Assembly (NCBI RefSeq): GCF_001307295.1
Contig: NZ_CP012700.1
Coordinates: forward strand, 623,001-687,000
Source: Sphingopyxis macrogoltabida
Lineage (GTDB): Bacteria > Pseudomonadota > Alphaproteobacteria > Sphingomonadales > Sphingomonadaceae
Reading direction: 5' to 3'
DNA: 64,000 nt
Made by a program: the position numbers and the translations under genes. Position 1 is the stretch's first letter. Each line of letters opens with the position of its first letter. Under the pieces are notes generated by a model. That model was not told the DNA's origin. It saw only the letters and a program-made list of their open reading frames with translations, and searched no databases. This document shows positions 48,129-57,595 of the stretch, in pieces.

Positions 48129-49007
48129 ATGCTCCAGATCGAGAATCTTACCCACGTCTATCCGAACGGGACGCGTGCCCTCGACTCGGTCTCGCTGAAT
48201 GTCCCGGCCGGGATGTTCGGACTGCTGGGGCCGAATGGTGCGGGCAAGTCGACGTTGATGCGGACGATCGCGACCCTGCAAGTGCCGACCTCAGGCGCGA
48301 TCCGGTTCGATGCGATCGACGTCCTCGCCGATCCCGACGCCCTGCGCCAGACGCTGGGTTATCTGCCACAGGATTTCGGTGTCTATCCGCGCGTTTCGGC
48401 GTGGGACATGCTCGATCACCTCGCGGTGCTCAAGGGATACAGCAACCGTGGCGAACGTCGTGACGCCGTCGCGACGCTGCTCAACCAGGTCAATCTGTGG
48501 AGCGTGCGGAACAAGGCGGTGGCGGGTTTTTCGGGCGGTATGCGCCAGCGTTTCGGCATCGCGCAGGCCCTGATCGGCCAGCCGCGCCTCGTCATTGTCG
48601 ACGAGCCGACCGCCGGTCTCGATCCGGAGGAAAGCAACCGCTTCCTTAATCTCCTGTCCGAAGTTGCGGAAAATATCGTCGTGATCTTCTCGACGCATAT
48701 CGTGCAGGATATCGCCGATCTCTGCCAGAATGCGGCGATCATCGCGGGCGGCAGGATCATCACCACCGGTTCGCCCGACGAACTGGTCGCGCAGGTCAAG
48801 GGCCGCGTGTGGACCAAGACGATCGACAAGCATGAGCTCGACGCGCACCGCGCACAGTACGACATCATTGCGACCCGCCTCGCGTCAGGCCGCACGGTGA
48901 TCCATGTGCTTGCCGACAATAATCCGGGCAACGGGTTTACGGCCGCCGAAGGCGATCTCGAAGACGTCTATTTCTCGACGCTGCTGCCGCTGCGCCGCGC
49001 CGCCTGA
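48129..49007 (+). CDS. ABC transporter ATP-binding protein
   Basis: The 292-residue protein is a complete nucleotide-binding subunit: Walker A GPNGAGKSTLM near 38, Q-loop LPQDFGVYP, signature FSGGMRQRFGIAQAL near 136, Walker B LVIVDEPTAGLDP near 156 and the switch His in FSTHIVQD. The C-terminal 80 residues resemble the drug-export (DRA/CcmA-like) branch. The next gene, ten bases on, encodes a permease fused to an M1 peptidase, so the pair forms one transporter. A GCGGGGACC site precedes the start. No substrate-binding protein is encoded nearby, which favours export or membrane-lateral activity over import. Confidence 0.92.
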   Translation: MLQIENLTHVYPNGTRALDSVSLNVPAGMFGLLGPNGAGKSTLMRTIATLQVPTSGAIRFDAIDVLADPDALRQTLGYLPQDFGVYPRVSAWDMLDHLAVLKGYSNRGERRDAVATLLNQVNLWSVRNKAVAGFSGGMRQRFGIAQALIGQPRLVIVDEPTAGLDPEESNRFLNLLSEVAENIVVIFSTHIVQDIADLCQNAAIIAGGRIITTGSPDELVAQVKGRVWTKTIDKHELDAHRAQYDIIATRLASGRTVIHVLADNNPGNGFTAAEGDLEDVYFSTLLPLRRAA

Positions 49008-49017
49008 GGGACCGGAC

Positions 49018-52000
49018 ATGTTTGGCCACGTCGCTGCATTCGAGCTGAAATACCAGCTTCGCTCGCCCATGTTCTGGGGGACGTTCATCGTCTTCTTCCT
49101 GCTCGCCTTCGGCATGGTGGTGTCCGACGACATCCGCATCGGCTGGGGCGGTCAGGTGTTCCGCAACGCGCCGTTCGCGATCGCGATGCAATCGACGATC
49201 TGGTCGATCTTTGCGATGTTCATCGTCGTCGCCTTCGTCGCCGGCGTGGTGTTGCGCGATGACGAAACCGGCTTTGGCCCGATCATCCAGGCGACGCGGC
49301 TGTCGAAGTTCAACTATCTGTTCGGCCGCTTCACCGGCGGTTTCGCCGCTGCGTCGCTGGCGTTTTTCAGTGTACCGCTTGGCTTGCTGGCGGCGATATT
49401 GATGCCGGGGCTCGATCCGGAAACGATCGGGCCGGTCAATATCGGCGACTATCTCTACGCCTATGCGCTGTTCTGCCTGCCGACCCTGTTCCTGCTCTCG
49501 GCTGGCTTCTTCGCGCTGTCGACGATCACCCGTTCGCTGGTGGCGACCTATGTCGGGGCGCTCGTCGTCCTCGCCATCTATCTCTTTACCCGCATGTATC
49601 TGGGGCGCCCCGAATTCGGGGCGCTTTCGACGCTGAGCGATCCGTTCGGGCTTTCGTCGCTCGCTTATGCGACCAAGAACTGGACCGCCAACGACCGCAA
49701 CCTGTTGTTGCCGCCGTTCGCGGGTCTGATCCTGCAAAGCCGCGCGATCTGGCTGGCGGTAGGGCTGGGCTTCCTGGCGCTGGCGTGGCGTTCGTTCATC
49801 CGCACCGGCTTTGCGACGCGCGCCGACCGGCGCCCGGCACGCGGCAAGTCGAACGAGGACGAGACCGCGCAGGCGGTCGTCTCGACGACGGCGCCGCCGC
49901 CGCCGACCGATCGCGGGCTGGGCTGGGGGCCGCTCGCCGCGCTGACCCGCTTCGAGATACTCGGCGTACTCCGCAGCCCGGTTTTCATCGTCCTGCTCGG
50001 CTTCGCCTTCCTGAACCAAGTGATCGGCCTGTGGCTCGCCGGCGACGACACGGTGACGGTCATCCATCCGGTCACGCGCGTGATGATAAAGGCGCTGCAC
50101 GAACAGTTCGTTACGATCCCGCTGTTCATCGCCGCCTTCTATGCCGGCGAGCTGGTGTGGCGCGACCGCGAGCGGCGGATGCACGAGATCGTCGATTCGA
50201 CACCGTCGCCCGACTGGGCCTTCATGGTCCCGAAGATTCTCGCGATCTGCGTCATCCTGCTCGCGATGGGGCTGATGTCGATCATCGCTGCGATTGCCGT
50301 GCAATGGCTCAAGGGCTTCACCGCGATCGAATATGGCCATTATTTTACATGGTTCCTCGCGCCGTGGTTCCTGACCATGGTGATGTACGCGGTGCTTGCC
50401 GTGTTCGTGCAGACGCTGGCGCCGCACAAGTTCGTCGGCCTGCTGATCATGCTGCTTTATTTCGTCGCGGAATCGATGCTGCCGACGATGGGTTTCGAGA
50501 GCCATCTCTACATCTACGCCACCACCTCGCCGATGCCGCTGTCAGACATGAACGGCCTTGGCGAATATGCGGGCTACGCGGCCTGGTACCGCCTCTATTG
50601 GGCGGCGGGCGCGGTCATCCTCACCGTGCTGGCTTGGGGCCTGTGGCGGCGCGGCGCGTCGGCGCCGCTCAAGGTGCGCATCCGCCGTCTGCCGCAGCGG
50701 CTGGCCGGGCGCGCCGGTGCGATCACCGGTGTCGCGGTCGCCGTCATGGTCGCGGTCGGTAGCTGGATCTATTACAACAATTATGTCCTGAACGACTTCC
50801 CGACGTTTAACGAAAGCCAGCATTGGGCTGCGAATTACGAAAAGGCGCTGCTGCCCTATGAGGCGCATTTGCAGCCGCACATCACCGACATGACGCTCGA
50901 CGTCGACCTTTATCCCGACCAGCTGCGGGCGGTCACGCGCGGCAGCTATGTCATCGAGAACAAGTCCGACAAGCCGATCAGCCAGGTCTATCTGCAATGG
51001 GCGCATCCGTCGGTCTCGAAGAGCTTCCTCGGCACGACGATCGAGCCGGGCATCAAGATGCTGTCGCTCGACGTGCCCGGCGCGCGGCTGACGAAGGAAC
51101 TCAAGGACTATAATTTCCGCGTCTATACCTATGACAAGCCGATGGCGCCTGGCGAGAAGCGCGAAGTGCGGTTCGAGACGCTGCGCGAGCAGCGCGGGTT
51201 CCGCAACTCGGGCAACGAGGACCGGATCGTCGGCAACGGCACCTTCCTCAACAATTTCGCGCTGACGCCGAACCTCGGCGTGTCGCGCTGGCCGCTGCTG
51301 CAGGATCGCGCGACGCGGCGCAAATACGGGCTCGACCCCGATCTCAAGCTCAGCAAGCTCGAGGACGAGCATGCCCGTGCCTTCACCTACCTGCGTCACG
51401 ACAGCGATTATGTGAACGCCGACGTCACTGTGCGCGGTCCGGTCGACCAGGTGCTCGTCGCGCCCGGCCAGCGGATTTCGCGCGAAGTGAAGGGCGGCCG
51501 CCAGATTGCGCGCTTCCGCACCGAGGCGCCGATCCTCAACTTCTTCTCGATCAACGCGGCCAAATATGCGGTGCGCAAGGACGAGTGGAACGGCATCGGG
51601 ATCGAAATCTATTACCACCCGGCGCACACCTATAATGTCGACCGGTTTGTCGACATCGCGAAGGACGGGCTCGCCTATTATTCGAAGAATTTCAGCCCGT
51701 ACCAGTTCAAGCAATTCCGCGTCATCGAATTCCCCGTCTACAATAATTTCGCGCAGGCGTTTCCGGGCACCGTGCCCTATTCGGAAGGCGCCGGGTTCAT
51801 CACCAAGATCGATGACAAGGACGGCGTCGACTTCATCGCCTATGTCACCGCGCACGAACTGGCGCACCAATGGTGGTTTCACCAGGTGACCGGCGCCGAC
51901 ATGGAGGGCAGCACCGTCCTGTCGGAAACGCTCGCCCAATATTCGGCGATCATGGTCATGGAGAAGCGCTACGGCGATGCGATGATCCGCAAGTTTCTGA

Positions 52001-52641
52001 AGCGCGGCATGGACGGTTATCTCATGACGCGCGGCAAGGAGAATGTTGCCGAACCGACGCTCGAGCGGGTGCAGGAGCAGGCCTATGTCCGCTACCAGAA
52101 GGGCGGTAACATCATGTACCTGCTCAAGGACCAACTGGGTGAGGCCGAGGTCAATCGCGCGCTGCGCACGCTGGTCCAGCAGTTCGCGTTCAAGGGCCCG
52201 CCCTATCCGACCGGCCGCCATCTGGTCGACCTGCTCCGCGCCGAGGCGAAGACGCCGCAACAACAGCAACTGATCACCGACTCCTTCCAGCACATCACGC
52301 TGTACGACCTCAAGGTCGCCGGCGCGCAGGCGAGCCGCCGTCCCGACGGCAAGTGGACGGTGACGATGACCGCCGAGGCGCACAAGCGTTATGCCGACGG
52401 CAAGGGCGTCGAGACCGATGCGCCGCTGGATGCAATGATCGATGTCGGCGTCTTCACCGCCAACCCGAGCGCCAAGGGGTTCGGAAAAGCCAATGTCCTG
52501 TCGATGCAATCGCAGCGCCTGACGACCGGGAAACGCAAGATCACCCTGGTCGTGAATGCAAAGCCGCTGTTCGTCGGGTTGGATCCGTACCTCAAATATA
52601 TCGACCGCAATACCGACGACAACGTCATGGCAATTGAGTAA
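49018..52641 (+). CDS. ABC permease fused to an M1 aminopeptidase domain
   Basis: The 1207-residue protein has an N-terminal ABC-2-type permease of about twelve hydrophobic segments in two halves (FWGTFIVFFLLAFGMVV; FIVLLGFAFLNQVIGLWLAG) separated by a charged, Pro-rich linker near 300. The rest, from about 600, is an extracytoplasmic M1 peptidase domain. Its zinc site is HELAHQWWFHQ near 946, with the Glu in TVLSETLAQYSAIMV nineteen residues on rather than the usual eighteen, and EGAGFITK stands where classical M1 enzymes have GAMEN. This permease/M1 fusion is a known annotated type of unclear substrate. I chose the ATG at 49018, ten bases after the ATPase gene. Confidence 0.88.
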   Translation: MFGHVAAFELKYQLRSPMFWGTFIVFFLLAFGMVVSDDIRIGWGGQVFRNAPFAIAMQSTIWSIFAMFIVVAFVAGVVLRDDETGFGPIIQATRLSKFNYLFGRFTGGFAAASLAFFSVPLGLLAAILMPGLDPETIGPVNIGDYLYAYALFCLPTLFLLSAGFFALSTITRSLVATYVGALVVLAIYLFTRMYLGRPEFGALSTLSDPFGLSSLAYATKNWTANDRNLLLPPFAGLILQSRAIWLAVGLGFLALAWRSFIRTGFATRADRRPARGKSNEDETAQAVVSTTAPPPPTDRGLGWGPLAALTRFEILGVLRSPVFIVLLGFAFLNQVIGLWLAGDDTVTVIHPVTRVMIKALHEQFVTIPLFIAAFYAGELVWRDRERRMHEIVDSTPSPDWAFMVPKILAICVILLAMGLMSIIAAIAVQWLKGFTAIEYGHYFTWFLAPWFLTMVMYAVLAVFVQTLAPHKFVGLLIMLLYFVAESMLPTMGFESHLYIYATTSPMPLSDMNGLGEYAGYAAWYRLYWAAGAVILTVLAWGLWRRGASAPLKVRIRRLPQRLAGRAGAITGVAVAVMVAVGSWIYYNNYVLNDFPTFNESQHWAANYEKALLPYEAHLQPHITDMTLDVDLYPDQLRAVTRGSYVIENKSDKPISQVYLQWAHPSVSKSFLGTTIEPGIKMLSLDVPGARLTKELKDYNFRVYTYDKPMAPGEKREVRFETLREQRGFRNSGNEDRIVGNGTFLNNFALTPNLGVSRWPLLQDRATRRKYGLDPDLKLSKLEDEHARAFTYLRHDSDYVNADVTVRGPVDQVLVAPGQRISREVKGGRQIARFRTEAPILNFFSINAAKYAVRKDEWNGIGIEIYYHPAHTYNVDRFVDIAKDGLAYYSKNFSPYQFKQFRVIEFPVYNNFAQAFPGTVPYSEGAGFITKIDDKDGVDFIAYVTAHELAHQWWFHQVTGADMEGSTVLSETLAQYSAIMVMEKRYGDAMIRKFLKRGMDGYLMTRGKENVAEPTLERVQEQAYVRYQKGGNIMYLLKDQLGEAEVNRALRTLVQQFAFKGPPYPTGRHLVDLLRAEAKTPQQQQLITDSFQHITLYDLKVAGAQASRRPDGKWTVTMTAEAHKRYADGKGVETDAPLDAMIDVGVFTANPSAKGFGKANVLSMQSQRLTTGKRKITLVVNAKPLFVGLDPYLKYIDRNTDDNVMAIE

Positions 52642-52696
52642 TTTGAATTTCAGTTATTTAAATCAATATTTTAATTGAAAATACTAGGGGGATATT
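52642..52696 (+). promoter_or_regulatory. AT-rich leader of the fourth TonB receptor gene
   Basis: The 55 bases between the ABC-M1 stop and the receptor start are almost entirely A and T (CAGTTATTTAAATCAATATT) until the GGGGG ribosome site. TAATTTGAATTT at 52639-52650 is identical to 31660-31671, upstream of the third receptor. A receptor promoter or an upstream control element is likely; exact -35 and -10 boxes cannot be fixed. Confidence 0.45.
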
Positions 52697-55072
52697 ATGA
52701 TGTACAAGAATAAGTATTTTCTGACTGGCATTTCCGTCTTGGCACTGACTTTGCCGTCGATGGCTTCGGCGCAGACGTCGGCCGAAGAACGCGAAGCACG
52801 TGTGGCAGCCGATGAGCAGGCGCGAAATAACAGCGACATCATCGTCACGGCGACGCGCCGCGACGAATCGATTCTGAGCGCGCCGCTCAGCATCACTGCC
52901 TATTCGCAGGAATCGCTCGATACGAAGGGCGTGCGAAATATGGAGGATCTTGCCCGCATGACGCCGGGCGTTTCGATCAATCAGGGTACGTTCGGAATCA
53001 AATATCTGGTGATCCGCGGGCTTTCCTCGTCGGTCGGCGCGACGATGAACGGCGTTTATATCGACGATACGCCGGTGCAGGTCCGCTCGGTCAGCCTGAC
53101 GACGAACTTTTATCCGGCGATGTTCGACCTCGAGCGTGTCGAAGTGCTGCGCGGTCCGCAGGGTACGTTGTTTGGCGCCGGCGCCATGGGCGGCGCGGTG
53201 CGTTTCATTTCGACCAAGCCGGGATTTAGCGAATACACCGGCTACGCGCGCGGTGAGCTCGCGACGACCGAGGGCGGCGGCTTGAGCTATGAAGGCGGCG
53301 CTGCCGTCGGGGGCCCGATCATCAAGGACAAGCTCGCATTTCGGGTGAGCGGTTATTATCGCCGCGATGGCGGCTATATCGACCGCGTGCCGATTGTTCC
53401 GAGCCGCGGTACGGCGCGCAAGAACCATAACGAGCGCGATACCTATGTCGGGCAGGCGCAGCTGGCGTTCAAGCCGACCGAGGATACCACGATCACCGCG
53501 GGCGTCTTTCACCAACAGGCCGATCGCGACAACAGCGACCAGTTCTGGGAATGGCGCGCGAGCAATCCCTATGATCGGCCAGCCTACCCCAAATTCACGA
53601 GCGGCGAAGGGCTTGATTCCTATGGTCGCGACCGGGCGACTATTTATTCGCTCAAGATCGAGCAGGATCTTGGTCCGGCAAGTTTGATCAGCAATACCGC
53701 GATTACCGATCGTCGGGCGGTCAACAAAGACGATGGAACTGCGTTTTTCATAGACATACTTGGCGGCCTTGGTCCGTTGCTCGGATATCCGGGCCCGATT
53801 CCGGCAGATATTGACCTCCCCGGTATCGACGAACGCGCGGTCATCAACCTTGAAATGCGCCAGCGTTCTTTTACCCAGGAATTGCGCATCCAGTCCAACC
53901 CCGACACCGGTCCGATCAGCTATGTTGCGGGTGTGTTTTACCAGAATTCGCGTCAGACGGCCGAGGAGTTTGATACCGCGCCGGCCACAGACGGACCCTT
54001 TTTGTGGGATCTGCTCGGATTGGTTCCCGTCGTCAACGGCACCATCGGCTATCTTCTCGATCAGGCGCGCGACAAGCAATTCGGCGTGTTCGGCAATCTG
54101 GAGTATAATCTGACCGATAAACTGTCGGTAAGCGCGGGTGTCCGCTATTCCTATATAACCTTCGATTTCAGGCAGGTTTCGGGCTTCAAATTGCCGACCG
54201 ACGCCGTAAATGTCGGCCGCACGTCGGAGAGCCCGATCACGCCGAAATTCGGCATCGAATATACTCCGAACGAAAATCTGATGTTTTACGCTTCTGCGGG
54301 CAAGGGATTCCGCCCGGGCGGCACCAACTCGATCCCGGCCCCGGGTACGCTCGACGAGGCGTGCCAGGCGCAACTCCGCAGCTTGGGTTATGCCGACGGG
54401 TATCCGCCGCGTCAGTACCGGTCCGACAGCACCTGGAGCTATGAGGTCGGTGCGAAGGGACGTGTCGGCAATTGGCTGACCTTCGCCGGCGACGTGTTCC
54501 AGATCGACTGGACCGACGTGCAGCGGACGCGCAACGTGTTGAATTGCGGTAACCCGTTCCTCGACAATCTGGGCAAGTCACGGGCGCGCGGCGTCGAGGG
54601 CAAGATCACCGTCACGCCGATCACTGGCCTCTCGCTCGATGCCAACTTCAGCTACACCGACGCAAGGGTGCAGCAGACGCTCACCGTTCCCACCAACCCG
54701 CTCCCGATCGTCACTAAGGGAGACCGGTTCGCGCCGGCGTGGATTATTTCGCTGGCAGCCGACTATGAAACCGAACTGGGCGCGGGAAATACGGTCGGCT
54801 ACGGCCATGTGCAGTACGATTACCGCAGTGGCTATACGACGCCCACCGGTAACGCGGGCTACGATCCGAATTATGCCCTCATCGATACCCGCAACTTTGT
54901 TTCTGCGCGACTGGGCGTTCGTACAGGCGGCGCTAATGTTTCGGTGTTCGTCGATAACCTGCTCAAATCGGAGGATGAACTCGGTCGCCTGGCGTTGGGT
55001 GGGGGAGAGCGCCTGCTGCGGCAGGTCTATCGTCCGCGGACCTGGGGTGCGACAGTCAGCTATCGCTTCTAG
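52697..55072 (+). CDS. TonB-dependent outer-membrane receptor (fourth)
   Basis: The 791-residue receptor has a signal (LTGISVLALTLPSMASAQ), a TonB box region NSDIIVTATRRDE, a plug (MEDLARMTPGVSINQGTFGI, YLVIRGLSS, VEVLRGPQGTLFGAGAMGGA) and a barrel ending WGATVSYRF. It is of the same group as the third receptor (VEVLRGPQGTL(Y/F)GxGxMGG in both) and its leader DNA shares an exact 12-mer with that gene. The start follows GGGGG by four to seven bases. It sits between the ABC-M1 gene and a penicillin-acylase-type gene, so import of an acylated or otherwise blocked peptide is plausible. Confidence 0.93.
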   Translation: MMYKNKYFLTGISVLALTLPSMASAQTSAEEREARVAADEQARNNSDIIVTATRRDESILSAPLSITAYSQESLDTKGVRNMEDLARMTPGVSINQGTFGIKYLVIRGLSSSVGATMNGVYIDDTPVQVRSVSLTTNFYPAMFDLERVEVLRGPQGTLFGAGAMGGAVRFISTKPGFSEYTGYARGELATTEGGGLSYEGGAAVGGPIIKDKLAFRVSGYYRRDGGYIDRVPIVPSRGTARKNHNERDTYVGQAQLAFKPTEDTTITAGVFHQQADRDNSDQFWEWRASNPYDRPAYPKFTSGEGLDSYGRDRATIYSLKIEQDLGPASLISNTAITDRRAVNKDDGTAFFIDILGGLGPLLGYPGPIPADIDLPGIDERAVINLEMRQRSFTQELRIQSNPDTGPISYVAGVFYQNSRQTAEEFDTAPATDGPFLWDLLGLVPVVNGTIGYLLDQARDKQFGVFGNLEYNLTDKLSVSAGVRYSYITFDFRQVSGFKLPTDAVNVGRTSESPITPKFGIEYTPNENLMFYASAGKGFRPGGTNSIPAPGTLDEACQAQLRSLGYADGYPPRQYRSDSTWSYEVGAKGRVGNWLTFAGDVFQIDWTDVQRTRNVLNCGNPFLDNLGKSRARGVEGKITVTPITGLSLDANFSYTDARVQQTLTVPTNPLPIVTKGDRFAPAWIISLAADYETELGAGNTVGYGHVQYDYRSGYTTPTGNAGYDPNYALIDTRNFVSARLGVRTGGANVSVFVDNLLKSEDELGRLALGGGERLLRQVYRPRTWGATVSYRF

Positions 55073-55132
55073 GTCTCATGATTTCGATGCCGTCCGCATC
55101 CCTTGCTTTCAGGGCGGCATCAAAAGAGCGGT

Positions 55133-55162
55133 CCGGTCATCGCGCGGGCGCGCGATGGCCGG
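55133..55162 (+). terminator. Candidate terminator between the fourth receptor and the acylase
   Basis: CCGGTCATCGCGCG and CGCGCGATGGCCGG form a 14-base stem with one G-U pair and a very short GG loop (in practice a 4-base loop), followed by GCCGTTCGGCTTTCT. The T-tract is poor, so attenuation or processing is as likely as full termination. Confidence 0.4.
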
Positions 55163-55232
55163 GCCGTTCGGCTTTCTATCGATTATTGAGTAATGGATCG
55201 GACGGTCATCCAACCGGAGGAACGGAGAAGAA

Positions 55233-57557
55233 ATGAATTGTCCGGTCATTTTCGCACCCCGTTTGCTTAGAAGGGCGCGTCTCTCGATGGCGGCGTTTGT
55301 CGCAGTCTCGGCTGCGCTCGCTCCGGCGGCGCAGGCGGCGCCGCGCTATGAAGCGACGATCACCCGCACCACCTTCGGCGTGCCGCACGTCGAAGCCGAG
55401 GATTTCGGCGGGCTGGGGTTCGGCGCCGCCTATGCGCAGGCGCAGGACAATATCTGTCTGATGGCGGACGGCTATGTCAGCGCGTCGGGCCAGCGTTCGC
55501 GATACTTCGGTCCGGACGGCGCGACGGTGATCGGGCTCGTCCCGGCGAAGAATATCGACAGCGACCTCTATTATGCGACGATGCAGGACATCGCGGCGCT
55601 GCGCGCCGGTTTTGCCAAGACGTCGAAGGATTCAAGGGCGCTGATCGAGGGCTGGGTGGCGGGGTATAACCGCTTCCTGCGCGACAATCGGGACAAGCTA
55701 CCCGCCGGATGCGCGGGCCAGCCATGGGTGCGCGAAATTACCCGCGACGATGTCCTGCGCTCGCTCAACGGCTTCACCATGCTGGCGGGATCGGCGATGG
55801 CGGCCGCGAAAATCGCGGAGGCTGCACCGCCCGCTGCCGAAGCTGCTACGGCTGCGGCCAAGCCGGTCGCCGCGGCGCCGCAGTTCGCCGACGACATCCG
55901 GGAATCGATGAAGCTGGGCAGCAACGGCTGGGCGTTCGGCGGCGATGCCACGATGAACGGCAAAGGGCTCGTCGTCGGCAACCCGCATTTTCCCTGGTAC
56001 GGTCCCAACCGCTTCTACCAGATCCACCTGACGATCCCCGGCAAGTTCGATGTCGCGGGGGCGGCGATCACCAACCAGCCCTATGTCGGGATCGGCTTCA
56101 ACAGGGATGTCGCGTGGACGCATACCGTCGACACCGCGGCGCACATGACCCTGTTCAAGCTGACGCTCGATCCCGCCGATCCCACCGCCTATATCGTCGA
56201 CGGCAAGCGCGTGCCGATGGAACGCCGCGAGGTCGCCGTCGCGATGAAGGACGGGGCGCCCGTCGTGCGGACGCTGTTCCAGTCGCGTTACGGCCCGATC
56301 CTCTCGATGCCCGGCACCGACTATGCGTGGACGCGGCAGACCGCCTATGCCCTCGCCGATGCCAACAAGGGCAATGTGCGGAGCGGCGAGGGCTATCTCG
56401 CCATGGCGCGGGCGCGGAATGTCGGCGACATCCACGCCGCGCTGATCCGATATCTGCATGCGCCGTTCCTCAACACCCTCGCCGCCGACCGCAAGGGCGA
56501 CGCGCTCTATGCCGACATCAGCCCCGCGGCCAATGTCTCGGCCGAGCGCTTTGCCGCCTGCGGCACGATGTCGCCGCCGACCCCCGGTTTTCTGCAGCGG
56601 CTCTATGTCCTCGACGGCGGCCGGTCGGCCTGCGATTGGGAAAAGACGCCGGGCACCCCGGTGCCGGGACTGCTCCCTGCGTCGAAGATGGCCGCGATCT
56701 ATCGGCGCGACTATGTCCAGAACAGCAACGACAGCTATCGCTGGGCGAATATCGAAGCGCCGATCGCCGAACTGGGGCCGATGATGGGTCCCGATTTCCT
56801 GTTGCTGCCCAGCATGCGCACCCGGTCGGGGCTCCAAGAAATCCGGGGCGTCCTGCAATCGGGCAAGTTCGATATCGACGTCGGCATCCGGACGATGCTC
56901 GGCAACAAGAATTTCGCCGGCAACCTCGTCATGCCCGCGGTCCTGAAGCTGTGCGAGCGTCCCGAGGCGCCGAAACCCGCCTGCGCAGCGCTCGCCAAAT
57001 GGGACGGCAAGGCCGAACTCGACAGCCGCGGGGCGATGCTGTTTGCAATTTTCTGGTCGAAGATCGAGCGTCGGGCCAATCTGTGGGCAGATGCATTCGA
57101 CCGCAACGACGTGGTGGGTACGCCGCGCACGCTCGCCATCGATGGCGCCGCAGGCGCCGCGCTGCTCGCCGACCTTGCTTTCGCGGCCGATACGCTGACC
57201 AAGATGGGCATCGCGCTCGATGCGCCGTTGGGTGAGGTGCAGTTCGCCGAACGCGGCGATGAGCGCATCCCGATTTCGGGGTCGCCCGCCGGGGTGCTCA
57301 ACTATACCGCTGCGCTGCCGGTCAAGGGCGGTTTCGGCGTCGTCCACGGGGCGAGCTATGTCCAGTCGGTCAGCTTCGACGACAAAGGGCCGGTCGCGAA
57401 GGCGATCCTGACCTATTCGCAATCGACCGACCCTGCGTCGCCGCACTACGCCGATCAGACGCGCGAATTTTCGAAGCTGGCGCTGCATCCCTATCCCTTC
57501 TCGAAGGAGGAGATTGCGGCGCAGGCGATCGGGGGACCGGTGACGATCCGTCAATGA
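55233..57557 (+). CDS. Penicillin acylase/AHL acylase-type (S45) amidase
   Basis: S45 enzymes are secreted Ntn hydrolases that remove acyl groups from amides such as penicillins or N-acyl-homoserine lactones. The 774-residue precursor has a signal (FVAVSAALAPAAQAAP), an alpha-chain segment (YEATITRTTFGVPHVEAEDF, GAAYAQAQDNICLMADGYVS), an Ala-rich linker and the beta-chain start GSNGWAFGG, with S230 as the autoprocessing nucleophile. GNPHFPWYGPNRFYQIHLTI and VAWTHTVDTAAH are typical of the AHL-acylase/aculeacin branch. GGAGAAGAA precedes the ATG. The three genes that follow (CPBP protease, P1 peptidase and more) are on the same strand with short gaps. Confidence 0.9.
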   Translation: MNCPVIFAPRLLRRARLSMAAFVAVSAALAPAAQAAPRYEATITRTTFGVPHVEAEDFGGLGFGAAYAQAQDNICLMADGYVSASGQRSRYFGPDGATVIGLVPAKNIDSDLYYATMQDIAALRAGFAKTSKDSRALIEGWVAGYNRFLRDNRDKLPAGCAGQPWVREITRDDVLRSLNGFTMLAGSAMAAAKIAEAAPPAAEAATAAAKPVAAAPQFADDIRESMKLGSNGWAFGGDATMNGKGLVVGNPHFPWYGPNRFYQIHLTIPGKFDVAGAAITNQPYVGIGFNRDVAWTHTVDTAAHMTLFKLTLDPADPTAYIVDGKRVPMERREVAVAMKDGAPVVRTLFQSRYGPILSMPGTDYAWTRQTAYALADANKGNVRSGEGYLAMARARNVGDIHAALIRYLHAPFLNTLAADRKGDALYADISPAANVSAERFAACGTMSPPTPGFLQRLYVLDGGRSACDWEKTPGTPVPGLLPASKMAAIYRRDYVQNSNDSYRWANIEAPIAELGPMMGPDFLLLPSMRTRSGLQEIRGVLQSGKFDIDVGIRTMLGNKNFAGNLVMPAVLKLCERPEAPKPACAALAKWDGKAELDSRGAMLFAIFWSKIERRANLWADAFDRNDVVGTPRTLAIDGAAGAALLADLAFAADTLTKMGIALDAPLGEVQFAERGDERIPISGSPAGVLNYTAALPVKGGFGVVHGASYVQSVSFDDKGPVAKAILTYSQSTDPASPHYADQTREFSKLALHPYPFSKEEIAAQAIGGPVTIRQ

Positions 57558-57595
57558 GCCTGCCGACAGGGCAGGCCGGATAAAGGGGAGCGACT

